49,404 nt of DNA, taken from JAVBJN01 sp031546985 (lineage in GTDB: Bacteria > Bacteroidota > Bacteroidia > Chitinophagales > Chitinophagaceae). Under the pieces are notes generated by a model. That model ran no database searches, was not told the origin of the DNA, and saw only the letters and a list, made by a program, of their open reading frames with translations. The stretch lies in assembly GCA_031546985.1 (NCBI GenBank), contig JAVBJN010000004.1, positions 1 through 49,404 of the forward strand, given 5' to 3'. Both the position numbers and the translations under genes were made by a program. Shown here in pieces: positions 15,439 through 23,290 of the stretch (the first letter of the stretch is position 1; every line of letters starts with the position of its first letter).

Positions 15439-16878
15439 ATGAAAAGTACAGACAATCTTATTTTACTGGCAGACGCGTACAAATATTCTCACCACAAGTT
15501 TTACTATCCCGGTACCAATTATATCTATTCTTACCTCGAAAGCCGCGGTGGTGTTTTTGACCAAACCATCTTTTTTGGATTGCAATATTTTCTGAAACAC
15601 TACCTCGAAGGAACAGTGATAACAATGGAGAAGATAGATGAGGCAGCGGTGTTAATGGAACAGATTTTTGGGCGCAAAGATGTATTTGACCGCAAGCGTT
15701 TCGAATATATTGTACAGCATCATGGTGGGAGGTTGCCGGTACGCATCAAGGCTGTGCCAGAAGGTACTGCAGTGCCCGTGAGCAATGTGTTGATGACGAT
15801 GGAAAACACCGATCCCGAATGTTTCTGGCTTACCAATTTCCTGGAAACGTTGTTAATGCAGGTTTGGTATCCCTGCACGGTGGCCAGCCAATCCGCAGCT
15901 ATTCACAGTATTATAGCACGTTACTTTGAAGATACTGCTACAGAAGAGGCACAGGGTGGCGTAGGTATGGTGCTGAACGATTTCGGATTCCGGGGTGCCA
16001 GTTCTGTAGAGAGTGCGGGCATTGGCGCGGCGGCACATCTGCTCAGCTTTAACGGTAGCGATACCATTATGGGCAGCGTTATTGCAAAAGAATATTATGG
16101 TGCGCAGCGGGCCTATGGGTTGTCTGTTCCGGCTACCGAACATTCTATTTGTACGCTGTTGGGCGAAGAAGGAGAGCTGGAAATTTTCAGGCATGTGCTC
16201 CATACTTTTCCCGATGGGGTGGTGGCCTGTGTGTCTGACTCTTACAACATTTTCCGGGCTTGCGATCTGTATTGGGGTGCGGAATTGAAAGATCAGATCC
16301 TGAACCGGAAGGGACCATTGGTGATTCGTCCGGATAGTGGCGACCCTGTAGCTACCTTGCTCGAAGTGTTTGATATTCTTATGCAACTTTTTGGTTACAT
16401 AACGAATAGTAAGGGGTACAATGTCTTGCCGCCGCAGGTGCGGGTGTTGCAGGGAGATGGTATTAATATCCATAGCATTGCTGAAATCCTTGAAGCATTA
16501 AAGCAACAAGGCATCAGCGCAGAGAATTTGTTGCTGGGTATGGGTGGCGCATTGTTACAGAAGGTAGACCGTGATACGCAACAGTTTGCTTTCAAATGTT
16601 CTTATGCCGAAATCAATGGTGTGGGCCGCGATGTACAAAAACATCCTTTAGAAATGGATGCCGAAGGTAATCTTACTACGTCTTTTAAAAAGTCTAAAGC
16701 CGGTAAGCTGAAACTGGTGCAAACGGAAGAAGGTTTCCGCACTGTGCGCCAGGAAGAAATGCCCGGTAGCGAAGATGTATTACAAACGGTCTTCGAAAAC
16801 GGTAACGTTATTATGCAGGATAATTTTGAAATCATCCGTGAGCGCGTGGCGAAGGGGAAGACTGTAAAATTGAAATGA
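15439..16878 (+). CDS. nadV: Nicotinamide phosphoribosyltransferase (NadV/NAMPT)
   Basis: 479 aa, the usual size of NadV. Joins nicotinamide and PRPP to form NMN, the substrate of the preceding NadM. Landmarks are the N-terminal LADAYKYSHHKFYYPG, NDFGFRGASSVESAGIGAAA (type II PRTase fold), the catalytic-region VPATEHS histidine, and VIRPDSGDP, which binds the phosphoribosyl moiety. The conserved NDFGFRG and SGDP set distinguishes NAMPT from the PncB nicotinate enzyme, which is shorter in its N-terminal part. It is co-transcribed with nadM and probably under the same NrtR control. Confidence 0.92.
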   Translation: MKSTDNLILLADAYKYSHHKFYYPGTNYIYSYLESRGGVFDQTIFFGLQYFLKHYLEGTVITMEKIDEAAVLMEQIFGRKDVFDRKRFEYIVQHHGGRLPVRIKAVPEGTAVPVSNVLMTMENTDPECFWLTNFLETLLMQVWYPCTVASQSAAIHSIIARYFEDTATEEAQGGVGMVLNDFGFRGASSVESAGIGAAAHLLSFNGSDTIMGSVIAKEYYGAQRAYGLSVPATEHSICTLLGEEGELEIFRHVLHTFPDGVVACVSDSYNIFRACDLYWGAELKDQILNRKGPLVIRPDSGDPVATLLEVFDILMQLFGYITNSKGYNVLPPQVRVLQGDGINIHSIAEILEALKQQGISAENLLLGMGGALLQKVDRDTQQFAFKCSYAEINGVGRDVQKHPLEMDAEGNLTTSFKKSKAGKLKLVQTEEGFRTVRQEEMPGSEDVLQTVFENGNVIMQDNFEIIRERVAKGKTVKLK

Positions 16879-16881
16879 AAT

Positions 16882-17010
16882 ATGAATAATAAAACTATTG
16901 CCGCAGAAACATTGCGGAATTTAGAACAAGGATATTATGTAAATGCCGATGATGTTCAAACGGGCATAAGCCATATAAACAAGGAATGCGAAAATGAATT
17001 GCGGCACTAG
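16882..17010 (+). pseudogene. 42-codon remnant of a gene, resembling the N terminus of TIGR02452/DUF2263 (microbial PARG)
   Basis: An ATG 3 bp after the nadV stop opens a 42-codon frame ending in TAG at 17008-17010. Its sequence IAAETLRNLEQGYYVNADDV resembles, from memory, the start of the microbial-type poly(ADP-ribose) glycohydrolase N-terminal domain (IAxETLxIxxxGxY..), normally a protein of about 250-300 aa. No continuation is visible in any frame before kptA at 17066, so the gene appears to have lost almost all of its body. An ADP-ribose-processing enzyme would fit the NAD neighbourhood. Alternatively it is a genuine short peptide; homology search would decide. Confidence 0.5.
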
Positions 17011-17065
17011 CGCTTTAGCAATGAATGTGTAATTCATACATCCGTACTCCGTTAATTTAAAATTT

Positions 17066-17608
17066 ATGAATAACGATATGAAACGCATCAGCAAATGGAT
17101 GAGCCTGGTGCTGCGGCATAAGCCAGAACTGATAAACCTGGAGATCGATTCAAGGGGATGGGCTTCGACAGTAGATTTGATTGCAGGACTTAACACGCAA
17201 GGCCTGGAAACTGACATGGAAACAGTAGTGCGGGTAGTGGAAGAGAACGAAAAGCAACGTTTTGCTTTTAATGAAGATAAGAGCAGGATATGCGCCAACC
17301 AGGGGCACAGTATTATGGTGACACCAGATTTAGACGAAGCCGAACCGCCAGAGCTCTTGTTTCACGGCACAGCAGGGCAGTTTCTCGAAGCGATAAGAGC
17401 AGAGGGACTGGTGCGAAAAGAAAGACACCATGTGCACCTGAGTAAGGATAAAGCCACTGCAATGTTGGTAGGCGGCAGAAAAGGGAAACCGGTATTGCTT
17501 GCCATTGATGCGCATAATATGTATAAGGACGGATTCGTTTTTTACCTGTCGCGAAATGGCGTTTGGCTTACCGATCATGTACCACCAGATTATATAACAG
17601 AACGCTAA
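17066..17608 (+). CDS. kptA: RNA 2'-phosphotransferase Tpt1/KptA family, one conserved arginine replaced
   Basis: 180 aa. Tpt1/KptA transfers an internal RNA 2'-phosphate to NAD+, releasing nicotinamide and ADP-ribose cyclic phosphate, so it consumes what the preceding operon makes. The N-terminal winged-helix half has LVLRHKPE (Arg17-His18). The C-terminal ADP-ribosyltransferase half has LFHGT, RHHVHLS and VGGRKGKPV (Arg138). The motif usually written RIRAxQGHS reads RICANQGHS here: Cys76 (TGC, 17291-17293) stands where an Arg of the catalytic Arg-His-Arg-Arg tetrad is expected. A start at the second ATG (17078) is equally possible. The change may impair activity. Confidence 0.9.
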   Translation: MNNDMKRISKWMSLVLRHKPELINLEIDSRGWASTVDLIAGLNTQGLETDMETVVRVVEENEKQRFAFNEDKSRICANQGHSIMVTPDLDEAEPPELLFHGTAGQFLEAIRAEGLVRKERHHVHLSKDKATAMLVGGRKGKPVLLAIDAHNMYKDGFVFYLSRNGVWLTDHVPPDYITER

Positions 17609-17612
17609 CCGT

Positions 17613-17643
17613 AACCCGGCCATTACAAAATGACCGGGTTTTT
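17613..17643 (+). terminator. Intrinsic terminator of kptA
   Basis: AACCCGGCCATT (17613-17624) pairs with AATGACCGGGTT (17629-17640) with one mismatch around ACAA, followed by TTTATTT. Confidence 0.85.
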
Positions 17644-18041
17644 ATTTCTGCGCTGTTTTTATTAAAAATGGTTGTTTGTTTCGGTGTTGATATAAATAAA
17701 CAAATATGTTGTATTAGTACTAATTTGTAATCTTTATTCTAATTAATATTATTAAATTCAAATTGTTATACTTGATGAAATTAATTATCTATTAAAAAAA
17801 TGTTATAGGTGTTATAAATTCTGAGATTTTATATATAGATTTGATTTACATCTGAATATTTTTTTTCATTAGTGGTTTTCGTGCCGCTTATCCCTCCCGA
17901 TACTTATTCAGAATGTACACACGGTATAGTATTCAGCTTTTATGTGAATGGATTTAGTGTATGGATTTATAACCTTACTACCGGCTTTTTAGCCGGCGGG
18001 CATCCTGTTGTCACTATTTTTTAACCATAAATCCAACTTTC
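17644..18041 (+). promoter_or_regulatory. AT-rich upstream region and long leader of the giant PKD protein gene
   Basis: Unusually A+T-rich compared with its surroundings, no open reading frame of note. A perfect -7 box TAGATTTG lies at 17836-17843, predicting transcription from about 17850 and a leader of about 190 nt. There is no clear -33 TTTG. Near the end of the leader, CCGGCT (17981-17986) and AGCCGG (17991-17996) form a compact hairpin with a TTTT loop about 45 nt before the ATG. Confidence 0.5.
17981..17996 (+). promoter_or_regulatory. Hairpin in the leader of the giant PKD gene
   Basis: Six perfect G/C-rich pairs around a T4 loop. The next T-run comes 17 nt later (18014-18022 region), so it is not a typical terminator. 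It may stabilise the message. Confidence 0.4.
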
Positions 18042-21000
18042 ATGAGCAAAGTAAACATTCGTCTCATGTGGAGTATGGTGTTGTGGCTGTGCTTTGGCTT
18101 TGCCGCCAGGGCCCAGACCAGTATCACCATCAACGGACCCGACCCCTCCTGTAAAGGGGCGCAGGCCCTGTATTCCGTTACAGCCACCAACGGACTTGTG
18201 TACACCTGGTCGGTAACCAGCCAGGGCAACATTTTGTCATCCCAAACCTATGGTACTACCAGCGAAGGCCTGGTTGGGTGGGGTGCGCCTGGCTCGGCTA
18301 CTGTTACCGTCACGGGTAAAAACAGCTCGGGCGTAATTGTAGAACTGGGCAATAAGCCGGTAAACGTGCTGGCCCTTCCCCAACCTATTATCACGTGGGA
18401 TGTACAGGTGGGTTGTCAAATCCAACCTCCACGTAAAGACCAAAAAGACTCCCTCGAGGTTAACATCGAAGAAGGAGGCTGTATTAAAGTTTGCGAAGGT
18501 AGTACTGTTACTTACACGGCAACCGGTGGAAGTGGCAGCTCTTACCAATGGCTGGCTACCGGTGGTACCATTATCGGCACCAGCGGTAATACCTGTACTG
18601 TTGCCTGGGGTTCTGCAGGTAGCGGTAGTATTTCGGTTACAGAAACCAATACTGCCTTGTGCAAAGGAACCAAAAGTGTTTGCATCGAAATTATCAAAAA
18701 ACCAAAAGCCAGCTTTTACATCATGTCTGATCCCGGAGCCAATCCGGTTTCTGCCTGCGTAAATGACAACCTTGTTTTTGTAGACCAATCCCTCGATAAC
18801 GGTGGAACTGCGCTGGTATCATGGTATTGGGATTTCGGAGATGGTACAACCAGCAGTTTGCCAAATCCAACACACGCTTATACCAATCCTGGTCCGTACA
18901 AAGTTGTACTTACTGTGACCAACGCGTGTAACTGTACTTCTGAGTACACCCTGGATATAGAAGTAAAAGAAAAGGGCGTTCAGATTAAATGTCCTTCTGT
19001 TGTTTGCGAAAACGCAATAGCTTCTTATTCTGTAGATGCGGATTTATGTCCTGATTTTAAATGGGAAGTAATTGGTGGTACAGCATTGAACAGCACCAAC
19101 GATAATCCATTCCAGGTTCAGTGGGATCAGGTAGATGATTCCGGATTTGGATACATTATTTTTGATGCTGCAGGCTGTAAAGTACCATGCCCTGCAAAAA
19201 CGGTAATTAAAGTTCCTGTTATCAAGAACAAAGGTTTCATTGACGGTCCAACCACCGTATGCGCAATGAAACAATTCCGTTACAAATTGCCTCAATGGCC
19301 TGCTACCGTGTTTAACTGGACACTTGATCCGGGTACAACAGGTGCAGTGCTCATCTACACCGACCAAACCAACGAGGTGCTGGTTCAGTCATACAACGGT
19401 GGTACTTTCACCTTGAAAGCTTCTTACTCCAATACTCTCCTGGGTTGCGGCGGCAGAGCTGATCTTTCTGTAACTGTTTTGCCAGTGGTAAGCATTGGCG
19501 GTCTGGATAAAGCTTGTGCATTCAGCAATACCCAGACTTATAACCTGAGCTCTGGTTCAGGAGCATGGGTACTTACTGGCCCAGGTTCATTTAGCCAAAT
19601 CGGTTCAGGTCCTACCTTTACGCCAACATTTGGCGGCCCAGGTTTGTATCAGTTGAATGTATCCGGTCCTTTCTGCGCTCCGGATGCTAAACAAATCACT
19701 GTACTGCCTATTCCTTCAGCTCCGGATCAAATCGTAGGCCCAGCCTTTGTTTGTCCTAACATGCCTGCTACCTATACTGCCCAAAGCGGTATTCCCGGCT
19801 CCACCTTTGAATGGACCGTTACAGGCGGTACGCTGAATACCACTACTGGTTCTACTGTGACTGCTACCTTTACCGGTGCCGGTCCTTGGAGCATTAGTGT
19901 AAGCCGCAGAAACGTTGCGCCTCCTAACTGCGCAGGTCCTGCTATTACCAAGGTGATCAGCGCTCCTGTAGCTTCTGTAGCCGTTACCGGTAACACAGCA
20001 CCTTGCGCCAACAGCACTGCTACTTACAACGCCAACTACAATGATGGTGAAGTATACACCTGGAGTGTATTCCCAACCAGCCTGGGTAGCGTAGTATCTT
20101 CTGCGGTGCCTACAGCCAACATTCTGTGGAACGACCAGACTTCAAACGTTTCTGGTTTCGTAATCGTAAAAGTGCGTAAATGCGGTATTGAGAAAATCGA
20201 AAGTCTGGCAGTTACCGTAAAAGGTATTCCTAACTTTGCCATTTCTTCTGCCTCTCCTGTTTGCGGCGCCAACTCGGTACCGTTCTCTCTGTCTCCTGCA
20301 CCTTCTTCCGGTACCATAAACTGGGATTTTGGTGATGGCGGTTTAGGCACAGGTCTTGCGCCTTCTCATACCTTTACCAACTACGGTACTGGTTCCCTGT
20401 CATATGTTGTTTCTGCAACCATTACCAATCCTAATGGTTGTGCCGGAACCAAACTGGCTACCAAAACTGTTGTTGTAGAGCCTGTTCCAAATGTACTGGT
20501 AACGCCTAACGCTACCATTATACATTGCACCCCTGGCCCCTACAGCGATGTGTTTAACGCCAATGTAACGACCAATATCTCTTCTACAATGTTCCGTTGG
20601 TATAAAGTAGGATCGTCTACACCTGTGTTCTCAGGTCCTCCTCCTGCCGGCGCCACTTATACTGCTACTACTGTAGGCCAGTATTATGTAGAAGTAACTT
20701 CAGCCAATGGTTGTGTTGTTAAATCCAACATTGTTAGCGTAGTGTACAACCCAAGTTGCGCACCTGTTAGCTGTACAACTATTGGTAGCCCATCTGTAAC
20801 TGCCAGCACCGTTAGCATCAACTGCGGTACTGCAACAGTATTGGGTACTGCCAGCGCAGGTGGTAGCAACTACCTGTGGGAAGCGCCTCAAACTGCAACA
20901 TTCGGCAGCTCTGGTCCTGTTACCAGCAGTACTGGTGTAGCTACTTATTCTGATCCTGGAGACTATCCTGTGTCTTACTCTGCAGAGTACCCATCAACTG

Positions 21001-23201
21001 TTGTTGGTGTAAACTGTAAGCTGAAATCTACCCAGTGGGTACGCATTCCATTGCTTGCAGGTGTACGCTGGGTAATTGACTGTATCGGCGCACCTGCCGG
21101 TCAGTACCATGTAAGATTCTGGGATAATTCCTCTTATCACCCATCCGAAGGGGGCCTGTTCCAGTATACCTGGCAGGTTAACGGTGGCAGCACTGTAACC
21201 ACTTCAACTCCGTACTATGATGTTTACCTGCCTGCGGGCCCTGTAACCATCAACCATAGTGCAAAAACAACAGTAAACGGTGTAGTATGCTCCAAGTCAG
21301 GAAACTTTACCCTGGCTCCGCTGCCTACTGCGGCCTTTGTTGCTGACTTCACTACTACCTGTTCAGAAGTGCCTGTGCAGCTGACCAACACCAGCGGCGG
21401 TTCTTATCTGACTACTTACTGGAGCTTCGGCGACGGTACATTCAGCGCAGTAAACAATCCTACGAAGGCTTACACCAACGTTTCTGTTACTCCTGCACTG
21501 TTTACCGCTACCCTTACTGTAACCAACCAGTATGGTTGCGTGAGCACTACCTCTCAGAACATTACGGTTAACCGCAACACCCTGGGTAATCCTACCATCA
21601 GTGGTGCTCCTGCCAATGTTTGTCTGGGTGATCCAATCACACTTACTTACAACGTACCAGGCGGTTCTACCGCTCCTAACCGTTATACCTGGATCGAAGG
21701 TCAGAACAACATTCTGAACACACCTCCGGCCACTGTTCCTACCTACAATGTTTATGAGCCAGGTGGTTACTGGGCTTCTGTAACGGATGCATTCCGTTGT
21801 AAAGCCACTACACCAATGCAGGCGATTAACTTCGTAGGCGTACCTGAAGTTTCTATTACTGGCGACTTCAAAGTATGTTATCCTCAGCCGCTTACCGTTT
21901 ACGGTTATGCCGGTCCTGGTATTACCAACTATAACTGGTATATCGATGGTGCATACTATACAACTACCTCTACCGGTACATTTAGTTTGAGCGGTTTGAC
22001 TGTTGGTAGCCATACCTGCAGCCTCACTGTTAACATTCCTAAACCAGGTGGTGGTTTCTGCGTAGCGAAGAGCTCGGTATATAACGTAACTGTTAATCCG
22101 CTGCCTCCGGCTCCAAGTATCAGCTTTAGCATGAAAAACTGCCCAACATATGAGTGGTCACTTACCGCCAATAACAGCGTTGCAGGTAACTATACCTGGA
22201 GCAATGGTATGTACGGTCAGGGTATCACCGTATTTGAAGGTGGTCCATACAGGGTTTACTTCACCGATGTAAACGGTTGCGGTAGCTCTGCAGAGGTAGA
22301 TCTGCCAAAAGATCCCGAAGTGTACATGTGGGTATTCCCTACAGGTTGCTACGAGTTCTGTCAAAAAGAACTGCCTAAATATGTAAACGGTCCTATTCCT
22401 TCATTCAACAAATGGGAATGGTGGCAAGACGGCGGCATCCTCAGCGGTGGTTCTGGTGTAGTACCTCCATTGGTAATTACCAAACCCGGCACTTACAACA
22501 TGGGCCTCGATAACGGTTATTGCTACCGTAAGAGCGGCGATATGGATGTATCTGTTGTGGAATGTCCTTGTCCGTTTGAATTTGGTGTGAAAGGCGTAAC
22601 GTACAAACAAACCAACCAGGGTTGTATTGTACTTGTTGATTTCACCGCTTACAACACTACAGGTTCTCCTGTATCGTTTACAATCTCTTCTAACCAGGGC
22701 TTCCTGATGGTTTCATCGGGTATCCTGAATCCGGGTCCTAATAACTTCACGATGCAGTTCTCTGCCAATCCTGGATTTACCGGCGGACCAGTTACTTTCA
22801 CCATTATCGGTACCGATCCAAAATCGGGCAAACGATTCATGTGTGAAACTCGCTACGAACTGAAACCTTGCTCAGGTGGTTATGCTAAAACTACCGGCAG
22901 AACAGAACAGGACGGCGTGAGCTCTGTAACATCCGGAGACAATAACAACCTGCAAGTTGCACCTAACCCAGCCAGAACTACAGTGAACCTGAGTTACTAC
23001 ATGGCAGGTGGTGAAACCCAAGATCAGAGAAGCATCGAGGTATACGATTATGCTGGTAGAAAAGTTGCACACTTCGACCTGAACAACGCTTCGGGAAGTG
23101 TAATGCTCGACACTCAGCAATATCCTTCCGGAATGTATCTGGTGGTATTGATGAAAAATGGCCAGCAAGTACTGCATAGTAAGTTGTCGGTTATTCATTA
23201 A
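18042..23201 (+). CDS. Giant secreted PKD-domain protein with T9SS type A sorting domain
   Basis: 1719 aa. Signal peptide at 1-24 (SMVLWLCFGFAARA, then QTSITI). The body is a string of Ig-like/PKD beta-sandwich repeats, with clear PKD cores at about 260 (YWDFGDGTTSSLPNPTHAY), 760 (NWDFGDGGLG) and 1125 (YWSFGDGTFSAVNNPTKAY), and many degenerate repeats starting with a Pro/Cys-containing strand and GxxxxYTW-type cores. Cysteines occur in regular pairs, suggesting disulfides. The C-terminal 80 residues (LQVAPNPARTTVNLSYYM; VYDYAGRKVA; YPSGMYLVVLMKNG; SKLSVIH) are the T9SS sorting domain. No catalytic domain is evident, so a surface adhesin or matrix protein is the best guess. Codon use (many GGT, GCT, CCT, GTA) differs from the flanking genes and suggests strong expression. 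Confidence 0.87.
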   Translation: MSKVNIRLMWSMVLWLCFGFAARAQTSITINGPDPSCKGAQALYSVTATNGLVYTWSVTSQGNILSSQTYGTTSEGLVGWGAPGSATVTVTGKNSSGVIVELGNKPVNVLALPQPIITWDVQVGCQIQPPRKDQKDSLEVNIEEGGCIKVCEGSTVTYTATGGSGSSYQWLATGGTIIGTSGNTCTVAWGSAGSGSISVTETNTALCKGTKSVCIEIIKKPKASFYIMSDPGANPVSACVNDNLVFVDQSLDNGGTALVSWYWDFGDGTTSSLPNPTHAYTNPGPYKVVLTVTNACNCTSEYTLDIEVKEKGVQIKCPSVVCENAIASYSVDADLCPDFKWEVIGGTALNSTNDNPFQVQWDQVDDSGFGYIIFDAAGCKVPCPAKTVIKVPVIKNKGFIDGPTTVCAMKQFRYKLPQWPATVFNWTLDPGTTGAVLIYTDQTNEVLVQSYNGGTFTLKASYSNTLLGCGGRADLSVTVLPVVSIGGLDKACAFSNTQTYNLSSGSGAWVLTGPGSFSQIGSGPTFTPTFGGPGLYQLNVSGPFCAPDAKQITVLPIPSAPDQIVGPAFVCPNMPATYTAQSGIPGSTFEWTVTGGTLNTTTGSTVTATFTGAGPWSISVSRRNVAPPNCAGPAITKVISAPVASVAVTGNTAPCANSTATYNANYNDGEVYTWSVFPTSLGSVVSSAVPTANILWNDQTSNVSGFVIVKVRKCGIEKIESLAVTVKGIPNFAISSASPVCGANSVPFSLSPAPSSGTINWDFGDGGLGTGLAPSHTFTNYGTGSLSYVVSATITNPNGCAGTKLATKTVVVEPVPNVLVTPNATIIHCTPGPYSDVFNANVTTNISSTMFRWYKVGSSTPVFSGPPPAGATYTATTVGQYYVEVTSANGCVVKSNIVSVVYNPSCAPVSCTTIGSPSVTASTVSINCGTATVLGTASAGGSNYLWEAPQTATFGSSGPVTSSTGVATYSDPGDYPVSYSAEYPSTVVGVNCKLKSTQWVRIPLLAGVRWVIDCIGAPAGQYHVRFWDNSSYHPSEGGLFQYTWQVNGGSTVTTSTPYYDVYLPAGPVTINHSAKTTVNGVVCSKSGNFTLAPLPTAAFVADFTTTCSEVPVQLTNTSGGSYLTTYWSFGDGTFSAVNNPTKAYTNVSVTPALFTATLTVTNQYGCVSTTSQNITVNRNTLGNPTISGAPANVCLGDPITLTYNVPGGSTAPNRYTWIEGQNNILNTPPATVPTYNVYEPGGYWASVTDAFRCKATTPMQAINFVGVPEVSITGDFKVCYPQPLTVYGYAGPGITNYNWYIDGAYYTTTSTGTFSLSGLTVGSHTCSLTVNIPKPGGGFCVAKSSVYNVTVNPLPPAPSISFSMKNCPTYEWSLTANNSVAGNYTWSNGMYGQGITVFEGGPYRVYFTDVNGCGSSAEVDLPKDPEVYMWVFPTGCYEFCQKELPKYVNGPIPSFNKWEWWQDGGILSGGSGVVPPLVITKPGTYNMGLDNGYCYRKSGDMDVSVVECPCPFEFGVKGVTYKQTNQGCIVLVDFTAYNTTGSPVSFTISSNQGFLMVSSGILNPGPNNFTMQFSANPGFTGGPVTFTIIGTDPKSGKRFMCETRYELKPCSGGYAKTTGRTEQDGVSSVTSGDNNNLQVAPNPARTTVNLSYYMAGGETQDQRSIEVYDYAGRKVAHFDLNNASGSVMLDTQQYPSGMYLVVLMKNGQQVLHSKLSVIH

Positions 23202-23214
23202 TCATTAAAATTTG

Positions 23215-23257
23215 AAACCGGCGGCGGATGATTCATTCATCCGCTGCCGGTTTTTTT
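23215..23257 (+). terminator. Intrinsic terminator of the giant PKD gene
   Basis: A 17-bp stem (23215-23231 with 23237-23253, one mismatch) with a 5-nt loop is followed by TTTTTTT. It separates the two PKD genes, so the second has its own or read-through transcription. Confidence 0.88.
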
Positions 23258-23290
23258 GTATCTTCCAAATGGACTATAAAATGCGACCTT

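Noticed and set aside
17021..17037. ATGAAT-GTGTA-ATTCAT palindrome upstream of kptA as an NrtR site
   Set aside because: Arms and spacing differ from the two sites before nadM, and six-base arms in AT-rich DNA are not unusual.
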